Source of the DNA: Manduca sexta
Lineage: Eukaryota; Arthropoda; Insecta; Lepidoptera; Sphingidae
Length of the DNA: 64,000 nt
Assembly (NCBI RefSeq): GCF_014839805.1
Contig: NC_051140.1
Span: forward strand, 10,375,826-10,439,825
Direction of reading: 5' to 3'
In this document: piece by piece, positions 1-13,005 of the stretch
Position numbering within the stretch: the first letter of the stretch is position 1
Layout of the letters: each line of letters opens with the position of its first letter
Made by a program: the position numbers and the translations under genes
Notes under the pieces: generated by a model
The model's input: only the letters and a program-made list of their open reading frames with translations
The model's database searches: none
Told to the model about the DNA's origin: nothing

Positions 1-146
1 TTGGGTTTTCTACTGAGTATCAGCCCGGAGACTTGAATTTGTGCCTGATATGGCGATAGGCTGACCCTCTGTTACATCGTGGGATCCAGTTACGCTTCTG
101 CCTACCCCTTCGGGGATAAAAGCCGTGAATGTGTAGGTGTTTCAAA
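1..146 (+). repeat. Lepidopteran SINE fragment, family A (truncated)
   Basis: The body segment CAGTATCAGCCCGGAG through CTACCCCTTCGGGGATAAA matches the complement of the fuller copy at 43411-43674. The tRNA-like head is cut off by the window edge. The copy lies in a lipase intron. Confidence 0.75.
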
Positions 147-1136
147 ATTATCCTATATAGGTATATATTTTTTCTCAAACTGATTTGGTTTGTAATATGA
201 ACCTAACACTATCAGAGACGTTACAACATAACAAAATAATATTCGGTACACATATTCTTATTTATGTAGTTCTAAAGAAAAATAAACATAACTACCTAAG
301 TAAAATTATTTAATATTCTACATTTCGCAACTTCGTATTTACTTGCTTAGTTAATACCTATATATATTTAGTTCCGGTTTAGAATGTTTTAGAGGCGCTG
401 CAGAGCGCTATTATCTTTGTGCAAGTAAGTTACATAAAACTGTGTTACAACATAAGTGGAATATGGATCAATAAAGGTGTACTGAACAATCTCCCTCTAT
501 GTATTGTAAAAACGTTATTGTGCATTGTAATAGTAAGTACATATTTCATTACATAACACGGTTACAACTGTTCTGTAAAATAAATAGGTAGGTATACATA
601 TTTACCACATGTTATAATATTGAAATTTGGTGAAAAATGAGTCTTTGTAAATGAAAGAAAGTATAAAGTGTTAAATGTTGCTGCTTCTCTACAACATGAC
701 TTAAAAAGAATCGGTCATTTAGTCTAATCTAATACCTTTAACATCATCCGTAAAAATAACATGAAAAGGTGAAAGTTGTATTACTGATAGGAAGGCAGAG
801 GCGTCAATCATATCACAAGCATTGGCGGCCCTAAACGACGCGAGGTCCCAGGCGAAAGCACAAAGAAACAGACGCGAGGCCCCGGCAGAGTAAAAAAACG
901 TTTTAACAGTTTCATCGGTAAGAACGTAAAAAAAAGGTCCAGCGAGGCACCGCGCGAGGCCTCTATAAGCGCTAGCGGCCATAAATTCTGTTTGTACGTC
1001 TAGGTAAGTGATCAGCAAATTGCAGCTAACCAAAAAGCTTGTAACTGCATATAAACGACCTAAACTTCTGTTAGAGCAACTAAGTAGGAGCTCGTTATAA
1101 TAATCGATGTTCGACATGCTATAAGTACATACTTAC
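147..1136. other. Lipase intron after exon 4, no recognised exon
   Basis: AT-rich sequence containing a moderately GC-rich patch at about 800-980. On the minus strand the patch leaves a 132-codon open frame with no lipase resemblance. It is probably an old repeat. I see no exon with lipase motifs here. Confidence 0.5.
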
Positions 1137-1272
1137 AACGGCCATCAAAGCGCTCCTCATCTCGTACACCCACACGTTATCACAGTTGGAGCCGAAGCCG
1201 TGCACGATGACGCGGGTGGGCCGGTTGGAGTCGAAGGCGCGCGCAGCCCAAACCCACGCAGCGGACATATTA
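1137..1272 (-). other. Lipase exon 4: oxyanion strand
   Basis: The exon starts after CCAG (1273-1275) in the phase left by exon 3 and ends at GTT|GTAAGT. It encodes NMSAAWVWAARAFDSNRPTR followed by VIVHGFGSNCDNVWVYEMRS. A second acceptor at 1283-1285 would add 10 nt and break the phase, so 1272 is preferred. The next exon is outside the window, or not recognisable in 1-1136. Confidence 0.8.
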
Positions 1273-4200
1273 CTGGCTGAGACTGCCAATAATGGTTGGT
1301 CTCCTCTGGAATATAAACATGCCTTTAAATGTTGCCCTATTTAACGGTTATTGTAATCAGATCTTAATTAAGTTTCAAGAGATAAAATTAAATGAAAATA
1401 TTGTATTAGAGTTTGTGAAGACGGATGGCTATATTATCAGTAGGGACATAAATAAGGGCTCACACGTAACATTTTCAACAAGCCGATTTTGTCATATTTT
1501 AGTGTAGAAAACAGATTAACGTTACCTATTAACAGTGGAGTACAGAAGGAAGTGTGTCCCGACTTCCTGTGGAGAGCTGGGAAGCGTCTCCAAGTACGCG
1601 AACGGTCCTGCATCTTCGAAGCACCCAAACTCTCCGTAACACACGCTGCCCTGCGATCGTTTGGTCCTGGTAGTAAAATATACATTTTAATGAAATATTT
1701 CCTGGGTCTAGTAGTAGCAGGTATTTAATTGCAATTACGAGTTATAAGTTCAGTTGAACTGTAAACCGATTTGTTTTGTTATATACGTTGCAAGTAGTAT
1801 AACTAGTAGAATGTTAAGATTGTGTATGTTCATTACACAATATATTTCTATATAATTTTATATAAATGTAAACTTATAAGAGGTTATATTAGTGCGCTCG
1901 GATCAATTAATAAAAAAAAAAAAACAATCGTGTGGTGTCTAAACTAATGAATTTGGTCAGTGAAGTATATCCGAGTGAAATGCATAGTGAAAGCATGTTT
2001 TTTCTTTAACGTTGTGCAATGTGCGCACCGCTTGCAATGTTAAAAAAACCGTGAAGTTAAAGTAAATAAGTACCTATTTATTTAGTTCTTACCTACTTAG
2101 TCTGTGGTGATTTTTTCTTTCAGTGTATTCTTATTAATCTTAACCATATAATACGTGACTTTTCTATCTCTAAGTAATCATAAATGTAGTTGGAGTAAAT
2201 ATTTGTAGTCATGAAGTCATCGTAGATATATATGACTGTCATTTGTTACCGTTTATTATACAAAATGATCATTTTTTGTGCACGTGAACGAACAACGTAC
2301 GTTTTACTTATTTCTGGAATCGAATTTTGAATCGACTACAATTTACGAATGGGAGCCGATATTGGTTAAGTAATAATCCATTTCATCTATGTTTTATCAT
2401 GATTAGTGTGTGCGCTCTCTTTTAATTACTAAATTTCAACACATACTAGGCGTATCGGCTCCAGTATAGAAAATATACAGAAATAGTTGTCAAATTATGA
2501 AAAGTAAAGCTTGAATAAAAATATAAATTATTTAGGTGGCGACTAAAACCTGTCGCTACAAATGATTGACGACTACTCCGTTTGCGCTGCAAAGTTTGGT
2601 AGGTTAATTAGTAGATTATGTTTGTAATTTTATACTACATATTAAGCAATTATATACCGAAAATAACTTATATTAATTTTTACCATAAGATCAGATACAT
2701 AGAACATGAAATTTTTTATGTCCTATCAATTTTATTTTCTTTGTAAATGGCATTTTTTTACAATTTTACTACTCCTCACAAACCTAAGGCAGCCCTTTTA
2801 CGTTATGTTTCGTACTAAACTTGGTAGTGCAGCATAGTATAGGTTTTTAAACCTATTTTTGTATACGAAGTTTTGTAGAAAGTAACGGCGCAAAGCAAAA
2901 GAAATTGTATTAATCACACCGTTGCCGGATCACGTTAGAAAGTGCATATTTCAGACTTGCGCGGAAATTCCCAACATCGTTTCATATGTTTTGGAGATAA
3001 TATAGAATTGCACATTCCTGCATGTAATCAGTACGTAAATAGGTAGGTTATAATTTTTTAAAATTTTCGAAGCATTAACTAATTCTTTTGACTAGTGTTT
3101 CTTTTCAACTAAAATAGTAAAATTAAAATATTAAAATTTGCCAACTCTAACAATTAGATTCTCCCATTTACGACCATACCCGTAAATAAAACTTTTTATA
3201 TGTAAAGTTTTATATCTAACACTATCATTTATTGTAGTTCGGAATTCGACCTGAAAGGTGTTATCACGTGGTTTTTATCTTTGCTGCATAATATGTAAAA
3301 CATTAGGGCAGACGAAGGTATTGCAATTTCAGAAATGATCGTACACTACCGAACTGTTAGTAAAATATGTAATAATAAATACCAAATTTCATTTTCCTAA
3401 GTGCACGTTGTTAAAATCTCAGTCGTCCGAACTATTTATGTCGCAAATGAATCTGGCGATCACGCGGCTTTACCACTTACCAATAACTTCACAAAACCGT
3501 GAAACGTATTTAGCTGGCACTGTGCTATAGTTTTATTTGACAGTCTATTACCTTGTTCTTGCTCTCTTCAATTCCCACTCATGCATGGACTCCTTTACCG
3601 CTGCCAATAACTCGGCATCTCTTCGCTCGTCTTCTGCCTCTTCGGCAGGCGTCGCCGGCCGTCCTGCGCCTCGCCATGGCTCTAATTCTGCATCTATCGA
3701 AAACGAGAAAGGCTTTGTTATTTAAATGAATAATTCATCATCAGTTATGACGACATTTTTATACAGAATATTAGGAGTTATTGCTAATACTATTAAATTA
3801 TATTAATTCATTTTAACTCTGTATTTAAAAATAAAAAAATATGTTGAATTTGTTTTACCACAATCTAAATACCGCCTATTATACACAATCGTAATAAATT
3901 GAGATAGCATGACAAGAAAACAATAACCGTGAGATCAACATAACGGTACTTAATAATATAACATACAGGTGAGGTCACATTCTAGAATTCCAATTTCTAG
4001 TCAAAAGTAACTGCAGTGTTTGTATGCAATGCGCGACACAGTGAGTTCACATACGCGAAAGCCGTAGTGGGTAACCTAAATGCAATCAGTTGTCTCCGGG
4101 TGCGAGTGGCGCAAGTTTTTGCTGTGGCGGCCTTGATCCGCAGGCCCGTTGTAGGGCAGTGTGTAGAGCTTGTGAGACCTACTATGGACGAAAGCAGGCC

Positions 4201-5420
4201 GTTCCCATCTCTCAAGAATAATGAGAAACTCGCAATCTACTTAGCGATCAACATTCATATCTATTACCTTCTGCGAGCAAGCATGAAATTTAGAATCCAA
4301 AAGTTTGAAATATCAGACTCAAAATAGTGTAAAGAAGTCATTTTATAAACAAAAAACTTTGAGAAAGTCCCCATATTCGTTAAGTGATGTCCGATAATAT
4401 AACAATAATGTAAATGCAAGACATACTATAACAATGATGATCTGTTGTTAAAAATAGAAGAAAGATTTTTTGTAATGCGTGAGTACTGAATTAAAAAGTT
4501 ATTGAATTGGATAACTTTTTAATTCAGTCTGCAACAAAGGAATGTTTAAGGAAAATATCAGTGACATAACATTTCAAAGGAGATATTTTTGTAAACACAA
4601 AGTAAATGTTACGTAAACAATGTGGTGTAATTTCCCATTCGCAAGCAGCCGCTGTAACCGCATGTGACAAGATGAATCTGGATTTAGGTGGGCGAAAATG
4701 ATTACATCCGCTTGTACTCATGTAAAGTGACTTATTTGAGTAAGAACATTCAATTTGCTCACCTAGACAAACCAAATAAGAAGGAAAACCAATAAAGCTA
4801 TTGTGGTGCTCTGGACTGTTTGTTACTGAATTTATCGCAATTTTTAAAAAAGGGGAAATGTTTTTGATTTGGTAAGAATATATGACGATGTTGCACCTCT
4901 AGTAAAATCTCTAGTCTCTACCCGTTCGTTTTAATCCCTTTTTATAAAAGTATCGTATGTTTTGTTGCAAAAATAAAAAGGATTTACTGATCCGTACAGT
5001 TTGAATGCCAATAGTTTGTTTTGCAGCGATCTAAGTTTAAGTTTTTGTGAAGAGGCCATTACCATTAAGTCTAGGCATAACTACAGAGGTAGCTCTAGGG
5101 AATGGACTGAGTATCTAGTTGTCGGGTGGACACGGATAGAAAAGTGTACCAAGGAGGGATATAAGACCCACAATGGAAGGCAGACAGATAATATCGCTGC
5201 AAACATACAAAGAAAAGGACGCGAACGGGTCCGTTGGTTTGTCTCTTTCTACAGAATGCTCTGCTAAATACTCAGTCGATTTTCGAAGTTTATTGAATTA
5301 TCGAGATTAGTTTTCACTAGAGAAAGGTGGATATTAAATAAATCAATACTTACATTTAGCTAATACAAGCGTGACAAGTGTCAAAAACAAGGCGAGAGAC
5401 CGCCAGGCGTGCGTCGCCAT
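1137..5420 (-). CDS. Pancreatic-lipase-like secreted lipase, 5' half (4 exons, partial)
   Basis: Coding exons on the minus strand are 5420-5354, 3693-3552, 1666-1526 and 1272-1137. The exit phases 1, 2, 2 and 0 match each following acceptor, giving 162 residues so far. Exon 1 encodes a signal peptide (MATHAWRSLALFLTLVTLVL). Exon 2 encodes an acidic, charged segment of about 47 residues. Exon 3 begins the lipase fold with a VCYGEFGCFED motif and FLLYST. Exon 4 has FDSNRPTRVIVHGFGSNC, the HG oxyanion-hole strand typical of the pancreatic lipase family. The GXSXG nucleophile, Asp and His lie on later exons beyond position 1. An upstream acceptor-like CAG just before 5446 suggests at least one further 5' UTR exon. 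Family knowledge suggests an extracellular or gut lipase acting on tri- or phosphoglycerides. The exact substrate, and whether it is catalytically active, cannot be judged from this half. The family call is strong; each exon edge is inferred. Confidence 0.8.
1526..1666 (-). other. Lipase exon 3: start of the lipase fold
   Basis: The exon lies between acceptor ACTACCAG and donor AG|GTAACG. It reads TKRSQGSVCYGEFGCFED followed by AGPFAYLETLPSSPQEVG and THFLLYSTVN. The CYG-x-x-GCF motif followed by LPSSPxxV and FLLYS is the standard N-terminal signature of insect pancreatic-lipase-like proteins, equivalent to the VCYxxLGCF region of vertebrate pancreatic lipase. Confidence 0.85.
1667..3551. other. 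Lipase intron 2, AT-rich
   Basis: Intron between lipase exons 2 and 3. It is AT-rich throughout, with no coding island, recognisable repeat or RNA gene. Confidence 0.5.
3552..3693 (-). other. Lipase exon 2: acidic propeptide-like segment
   Basis: The acceptor is a pyrimidine-rich tract ending CGATAG and the donor is AG|GTAATA. The 142 nt enter with 2 nt completing a Tyr codon begun in exon 1, and leave in phase 2. The product is Ala/Glu/Arg-rich with an amphipathic stretch (AELLAAVKESMHEWELKRAR). It lies between the signal peptide and the first lipase-fold motif and resembles no lipase core segment, so a propeptide or regulatory N-terminal extension is inferred. The exon is GC-rich against its AT-rich surroundings, which supports it being coding. 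Confidence 0.65.
3694..5353. other. Lipase intron 1 with hairpin and possible repeat
   Basis: Intron between lipase exons 1 and 2. It contains a moderately GC-rich patch (about 4000-4215) open on both strands, probably a degraded transposable element, and an inverted repeat with 18-nt arms at 4485-4502 and 4511-4528 separated by 8 nt. A short open frame at 5001-5267 looks like degraded retroelement sequence. Confidence 0.45.
4485..4528. repeat. Inverted repeat, 18-nt perfect arms
   Basis: Arms ACTGAATTAAAAAGTTAT and ATAACTTTTTAATTCAGT flank an 8-nt loop. AT-rich fold-back of unknown origin inside a lipase intron. Confidence 0.7.
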
Positions 5421-5446
5421 CCATGCGGCCCCGCATTCACAACTGC
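5354..5446 (-). other. Lipase exon 1: 5' UTR tail and signal peptide
   Basis: Read on the minus strand, an acceptor (TTCACAG) precedes 5446. The ATG at 5420-5418 opens 22 codons: a short basic N-terminus with a Trp-Arg, a hydrophobic core rich in Leu, Phe and Val, then Ala-Lys. A strong donor (T|GTAAGT) follows at 5353. I chose this ATG because the other nearby ATG (5424) is in another frame and stops before a useful donor. Length and composition fit a cleavable signal peptide. Confidence 0.75.
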
Positions 5447-8400
5447 CTGTGAACAACATGATTGCCTTGTAATTTATCCATAATTACAACAGTTGTCAGC
5501 ACATTACATGACGACTTAATAACACGATAATGTCTAAAAGTTTCTTAATTAGATATTGACGAATATTCGACCACATACTGTACGTAGTACATATATATCG
5601 ATGATTATATTATATCAGTGACTGTTGTAAAATAAGCATAATGTAACTTTATTATTTACTGAAATATTTAATAAATTTCGCGTCATATTCTTAAGCCAAT
5701 AAAATATAAACATAAAGAAAAACACTTGAGGTTTTCTACACACCATAACATTAAAATGATTATCTAAATTCCTATATAGTATCTAAGTATTTATGTTTCA
5801 CATCAGTAATCTTTTAATGAAACAATTAAAACTATTTAAGATTTATATAAGTAGTCGATTTCAATAGAAGTGATTTAATGCGCCTTTGATCATATTACGC
5901 CTTTGATCTTTTAATCCCTAATTCTTTATAATATAACATTGTCGTTTTTATAAGGAACATCTAATAAATTATACAAGATTTATCAAACATGGTAAACAAT
6001 ACTAAGTCCACATTTAGCCCGTTTTCTCGCATACAATGCGCCTATACCCACCGCTAACGGGTTAGTAATTATATCATTAGTTGAATTTCCTGGTGCCCGC
6101 CACGCAGTTCCCATACTTTGTTCCATCGATATATAATTATGTTACGAAACGTTTTGTAGTAGTTTGTCGTTTGAATGCCAACAACCCACAATACCTGGTG
6201 AACACACGATCAGCATACAGATTGTCGCAAAACAACATAAACCCTTTTGACTGCAATTAAATACATATAGCTACATATGTGTCATGTTCTTTATGACTTA
6301 TTTTTGTTCTTCTGTGTATGGTTTGGCAGTAAATTCTTGGTCTCACCACAATGTGTACCTATATAAAGTATGTTTGGTAAAAGTTAAGGCCTATGAGAAC
6401 ATGCTTAAAACATAAATACTTGAAATAATTGTTTTATGTTTCATGGTATTGTGCTAGTTTTAGAGTTTTTGGCGTATATTTCGATGACTTTGAAATTACA
6501 TATTCCTCTTTAAATCACACAAACAAGATAGCAGATAAACACTTCTCCCCAGCTGTTTTACGAGATTTGTCTGGGGTTTCTTTGTTTTTTTAATAAAATA
6601 CATATAATTTTAACTTGAGTGAAAACTAGACAAAATATTTTTTCATTGATTCCTTATTATTAGAAAAAAAAAACCGTTAAACTAATGCTGAAATTTATAT
6701 TAACTTATTTTTGCAAATAGGGTAGCTTGGAAAGCAATAAGGCGACGACGGAAACTTTATAATTTAAGGCAAATACCACAAACCAAACAACTCTCAAAAC
6801 ATTTCTACAGCTTGTTGACCTCAACTAAGTGAGTTGTCTTGTTTTCAACTCCATGTGCTTGGTCATTATGCTAACATTATTTTACTCGCTGACTTACGCC
6901 TACAATAATTATTTTTGTCTAAACTTGAAGAAAATATTTATACCCTACGTATACTGTGTTCTCTACATACATATGTACTCGTAAATGTACAAGTTCTGAG
7001 CAGGTTATTATTAAATTGTTATTACGTCAATAAAAAAAGTATATTGTGATTAATATATCAAAATACACTACCCATATTTTCCTTTTAAGTTTATGAATAA
7101 TTCGCACGTCATTATGAAATACAGGTTATTCACGTAGTTCACTTTCATCGGAAACTCATGTTGCGTAAATGTTTGTTTATGTTTTCACATGTTTATTTTT
7201 GCATATTGCGGAGTCTTTTTCTAAAGTTATTTGCGTTTTATCACAACTACTAACTCAAAAGGAGGATCCTCACTGGATGTATATATCGTAAGTGGTCAAC
7301 CGTGCCCCTAATATGCAGAGGAATCGTAATGACATGTGTGACCTTTAACAAAAGGAAAGTGTGATCAGGGGAGCCATAGCTATATTGACCTTTCTTCTCT
7401 AATTTTATCGCTTATAACTAACTAAAATTGTTCGTATTGTCTTTTATTCTTTTGCGTTAAATATAGGTATCGCATATGCAGATTTTTAAAAATGAAGTAG
7501 GTGGAGTACCTGGGAGACTGAGCCTTGTTCAAGTGATTTCATTTTGTATTATTACAGTACTTGTAACTTTAAAATACACTTCAGGTGAACAAAATATTTA
7601 CGTCTAAAATAAGTCGATGCGATGGCTTTTTAATAATATTTTTTTATGATAAAGTAATAAAGTGTGGCGTTTCCTCACAACACTATTCAGTTACTAGTGA
7701 AGTGGGCAGGTTAGATGCGTGCCGACTGCACACTGAGATTGGCGTAACGTGTCGACCTAAATATAAAGTTGTCCAAGTAACTGGCTACGTGAGTCGGATT
7801 TGGTTATACCCTTGAGTCTTGAGGACATTACTGTATTTTGATATAACAAATACTGTTTTTCTAATTTTCTTGTTTGTACAAACATAATAAGTTAAACTTT
7901 AAAAGAGGTAATGGGAGCTAATGCGTCCCAAACACAACACTTATTTAAAAGCGTTAATTAAATGTAGTCTTAAAATTCTAAAATGATATGTATTGAGATT
8001 TTACACTGCAAAGACAATACCTCCGAAATTATGTCATGCTATTTAAATTCTTAAAAAGTTGAATAAGCACACCCTGAATATTGATACTATTAAACTAGTA
8101 CGTTTTATGCTTTAAAATTAAGGTAGAATGTATGTAGCCTTATAAAAGGGCGTTAATAAGACATTTATTATGTCGGATATAAAGCTGTATGTAAGGTCTT
8201 CCTTATAAGTCTCTCTCTCTCTTACTCTGGTCAAAAATGCGAGGTCGAATTGCAATCATCTTAGGTACATTTACAAGTATAATATGCATTTAATCTTCAT
8301 TCCATTCACTAATGCTTTGTATCCATGTGATCTTGGCATAAAATAATTAATTAATATAAAGCAACAAATTTTTTGTATTATTTATCGCTGAAATAAAATT

Positions 8401-11400
8401 GTATCAAATAATTAATTACAACGAACTCGACTAATAAATCATTATTATTATTACTCATCACCTATTTCTTTTTGTACCTGTGTATGTAAAATAGAAAACA
8501 CACATACTGACCTATAAATATAAAAATATGGTTAAAAACGGTATCTTTAAGTTGAAATCGTTTATCTCTCGTCATTGCGCGTTGTGTGTATTTAAACAAT
8601 TTGAGTTATTTCCACGCGAAAATCCCATAACTTAATGCCAGCAATTTTTTCTGTAGTTAGCCACAACGCGAGGCTTTTTAAAGGCATATTAACATAATTT
8701 CGTAAAGTTCCTGATTTATAAAGTATTTACAACATTGGGGCAATGCGTTGCGCTATCATGTTTTATATGGATTTCAGAACTTGCAACTTTTTAATAGTTT
8801 TGTAATTTTATATTATATTCAGTTGAAATGATATCTTGTAAAGCTCATTTTAAAAATGCAGGGTAATTTTTAAATTGCGTTACTAAATGTAACTATATTT
8901 CTGACTGAAAGTATGATTTTGCCTTACTGATAAATTTCTTTTCGTATAGTAGTCACAACTACAGAAAAAAGTTACAAGTTTTAAGGCAGTAGTCTTTTTT
9001 TATAATACATTTATGAATATATTTTTTTGTTCCAAATATACACTTTTTATTTTATATCTATAGTTTGAATAACTTATGGTAAAGCGTTTTTCCAAGAAGA
9101 CATATCTGGTTTCTTTTATTGACGTAATGTTAAAATGACCCAGCATAATGTTGAGTAATTATGATTGAAAAGAAAGTGTATACTGCCTATATTGCCCTTA
9201 AAATGTATAAAGAAGTGTCATGGATTACTTTCGAGATTTATAATCATTTTGTTTTGACCAGAAGAAAAAAAATAGCAATTTAAGACATAATATATTAACA
9301 TCTAAACAAACTTAAGGCGTAAAAACATGGCTATCGTGTCTATTGACCTGCGACGAAACCTGAGCAATCTTGTCCTAATTCCACAGTCGGCTGGCTATGC
9401 AGACCCACAGAAACCAATGTATAAAATTACTGCATTTGCATTATTTCAATAGGCGTATACATTTACTTAGATTTAACGGTAAAAATAAAGTCTGCTTACA
9501 AATATGAACAATGGAAATATTACAATTATTTATCTTTAACACCAACGCGTGTTTCGGGTAAGAAATGCTCTACTTCTTCCTTCGTACTAATATTTTAAAT
9601 GTGGAAGATTGTAAAGGTATTTAGATTTCGGGTGAAATTTTGCACACGAATAGACTATTTTCGGTTAACATGGCTACCTTTTACAGCCTCGCAATCCTAC
9701 AAAGTGGGATTTTTATTCGAAATAAAAGATAATAATTGAATGATCACAGATAATGTTGATGCTTCCTCAACGTAGCTACATAATTATATATGTAGAGCTA
9801 AGAAAAGTGTGTACCATGTAGGTAAAAATATTCACTAATCAATAGGATTTGTGACTGCGAAATGCCAAATCTGACTATATCAATAAGTTTATGAGTCAAG
9901 TTGGTGTCCATTACATTACTATACTAGGCAAGGCTTACTAGATAACTTATATTTATCTTCTAGTAAGCAATTTGATCATAATACCAGTCAGAGCTCAATG
10001 AGCATAAATTATAAAACACGTGACGTAGGTCAAACTTTTAAAAGGTCACATCATTAGTGTCATTGTCGTCGCAAATTATTTATAGTGTGCGTATAGCATT
10101 CGGTAAAGAATTACGAGGATTTTTTCTAAAAATTTGACATTGAAGTCGATTATTACTGAAGTCAAATCACATTAAACCGTTAGTTGTGAATAAAATAGTT
10201 TTATTTTTTTATATTTCGCACTATACTAGACAGTTTTAAGATAATCTAGTTAGGAATGGAACGGTCTGCTGTGCTGGGCGAATGTCTGCTGGTTCTAAAC
10301 TCAAGGCACACATCTCTGACTCATTGAAGTCTATGTTATATACGTATTAATAGATTTTCTACTTTATATTGTCATCCCGGGATAAAAAGTAGGCGATGCT
10401 TACTTTTTAGTCCATTCCAGGATCTAAAACTATCTCCGTAACAAATTTAATCGAAATCTGTTTAGCCGTGAAAGTGTAGCAGACAGACCGAGTTACCTTC
10501 GTAGTTGTGAGTAGCATTATTTAGTTGAGTCGCCAACTTCTCCACTGTGATTTGTAATTTGCATTAGTGGTAACTATTAGTAATATATTGCGCAGGTATT
10601 GAACGCATTGATAAAGTTAGGCGACACTACAATATAAAACTCTCTTCTGTTAGTATGATTTGTCAAAATTGGCGCAATATCTTGAACTTAAATACTTTCT
10701 ACTATTTAATCATCGTTGTGTTAGTGTTAACACAGTTATTTTCGAGAACATAATATCGCGACGCGGCACCGTTGGTATAAGGTGAAGAACTTGTAATATT
10801 ACTTAAAAAAAGTAATTTCAAAGAAAAGAACAATTTTATAAGCTCATAACGCAACTCTTGGTACTTTACAGTTCGACTCTGGCGTTATTCCACTCTAAAT
10901 GGGTAAATGGTATTGAACCAGTACAGTGCGCAAAAATCTTGTAGGATTAAATAACTGACAGCATTGCAGATTAAATTACCAAACCATTGCCACACTGTTT
11001 ACGAAATGATGTTAATATGTTCAACGTAAAAATAAAAAGTGTAATAATTACATATATTAGCGCATATGTAAGTAGTAATAATTATAAATACGATTTAACA
11101 TAGAACAATTCTACTACTTTGAAAAGTGTTATGTAGAGATAATTATTTAAATGATAAGTTTTAGAATATAGGCGTTAATGTGAATTGGAATATTAAGCTT
11201 CAATGAGTCATCGCATCGGATCATTAGACTGAAGTCCAATTTAATTAAGTACATATCTAATAGTACATTTATAGCCACGTTGATTATATAAACTGACAAA
11301 GTTCGAGATACATCATTCTGAGAATTGCGTATACTACGGTATTTTTTATGTAGCCCGTGTCACTTTCCTTTTGCTCAGAAACCAATACACTCAAGATTTA

Positions 11401-12200
11401 ACATTTATACTAAGCTGAGACAAGTGTGCAAGTGCCATATTAATTATTTGTATTCTGTATAGTGTAGGTAGTAGACCGTATTCAAACTTGAGTTCATTAT
11501 ATACAAATAAATAAGTGAACGGACGAAAGTGAAGTAAGCGTAATTGCATAAAACAGACAAAACGTTACATCACAGTAGTGTGTTATTTCTGTCGGTTTGT
11601 TTTAAAAAGAATGAAATATGTATTGTTTTGAGAAGTGTTTTAAAGAGAGCGTTGTTTAGCATTTGAATGTAGCCAATGGACGCGTTTCTGTCGCATATTA
11701 TGTAAATCGCACTCAGCTGGCACTTTCTTTTATTTGCCACCACAATTAGCGTTCTATGTACTGAAGTGCGTTAGACGTGAAGTGTGAACAGTTTGACAAA
11801 AGTTGTTTAAGCAATAAGATACTTTTACCTTTATATATATATCTACCATGACGCATATTATAGATAGAGCAGACTTATATTAATAAACAAGGATGAGTTT
11901 TTAAAGTTTTAAATCTTTATGCTGCTGTGCGGTTGATATTATCGGTGGTCGATACAACAGTATAATAATACAGGTTAGAAATTGCTTTGTTGATCAAAGC
12001 GTAACTCACAATAGAAAGGAGAACTTTCATCGTCAGTCATCACTTAATGACTAAGTTCTTGCTGTAGACATTCTATTGACTATTGAGTGGACAGCATTAA
12101 TCCGCTGAATTAGCTCGTTCATCCGTCACCACCATTCATGTGATATGAAAGGTTACGGTTAAGCAATCACGCCGAACAAAATAAGTGAGGTGCGAGTAAC
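5447..12200. other. AT-rich intergenic/5' region, no gene seen
   Basis: Sequence upstream of lipase exon 1. I find no coding-like island and no RNA gene. A short CT run lies at about 8209-8222. A 3'-end-type repeat with GGGATAAAAAGTAG lies near 10,377-10,505. A lipase 5' UTR exon and promoter may be here but cannot be placed. Confidence 0.5.
10377..10505 (+). repeat. Non-LTR retroelement tail-like repeat
   Basis: CCCGGGATAAAAAGTAG, then ATCTCCGTAAC and a GAAAGTGTAGCAGACAGACCG segment. This pattern resembles dispersed lepidopteran repeats whose consensus includes GGGATAAAAAGTAGCCTAT. Related fragments lie near 21,009-21,070 and 25,834-25,865. Confidence 0.5.
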
Positions 12201-12205
12201 ACTTC

Positions 12206-12261
12206 GGGTGGCGGGGAGGTGAGGTGGCGGGGCGGCGGCGGCGAGGGGCTGTGGAAGGGGC
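12206..12261 (+). other. G-run island, G-quadruplex candidate
   Basis: A 56-bp stretch with repeated GGTGG, GGGG and GGCGGCGGCGG runs stands alone in very AT-rich DNA. It could form a G-quadruplex on the plus strand or act as a regulatory island. No transcript evidence is available. Confidence 0.5.
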
Positions 12262-13005
12262 TTTATCAAGACTTTCACTTGGTTCCATCTTGTCACGACC
12301 TCGAGCCTGTTCGGGTTTGCTATAGCGTCATTGACATCCTCCTACTATAAGTTCAGTAATGTCTATCTACAATTTCCGCAAAAAGGTGCATTCAAAAATT
12401 CTTAGTATTAACTTATAAATTTAAGAGGTATAATATGTGTTATAACATATTATATTGAGATGTACAGTCAAGTTGCTTGAGGCCTAGAGTGCACCATTGC
12501 TCTTTCCTCATACACATCGTTAACCCTTCGCAGCAATTCGAAGATGATCTCAAAAAATGGGAGCAAGTCAACGTTAGCTATTCAAGTTAGTTCGTGATTG
12601 CTATACTATTATAACTGAGTGCGTGTAGACTGTAGACAATAAATAAAACTACATGGAGCGTAAAATTCCCAGCGATTATATTAACGAGCGGTCACTACAC
12701 GCTGCGATAGATTGACATAGATAATGTTATTATGTACCGTCATGTTAAGTGTAATATCAGTAAATAACAATTTATATTATATACGTTAATATACTAAATA
12801 GCGTGTTTGCCTTAAAACCGCGGAAACATTAATTTCCAATAACGTACAAACGACATCAACGCGCTTTAATATATTAAGACAGCTTTATATTTATTTAAAA
12901 GTAATTAAGTATACTCAGCTCACATCTAAAACATAAATTAAATATGGCATGTAATGCTATTGATAAATATTTTTTTGAGACATAGGTTTTGTCACAGTCG
13001 ATATG

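Noticed and set aside
719..1117. 132-codon minus-strand frame near the lipase
   Set aside because: No lipase motif, no splice sites joining exon 4, and composition like a degraded repeat.
3997..4327. Opposed 72- and 103-codon frames at 4.0-4.3 kb
   Set aside because: Both strands and several frames are open with protein-like strings that keep hitting stops, which fits a decayed repeat better than a lipase exon. Phases do not fit the lipase chain.
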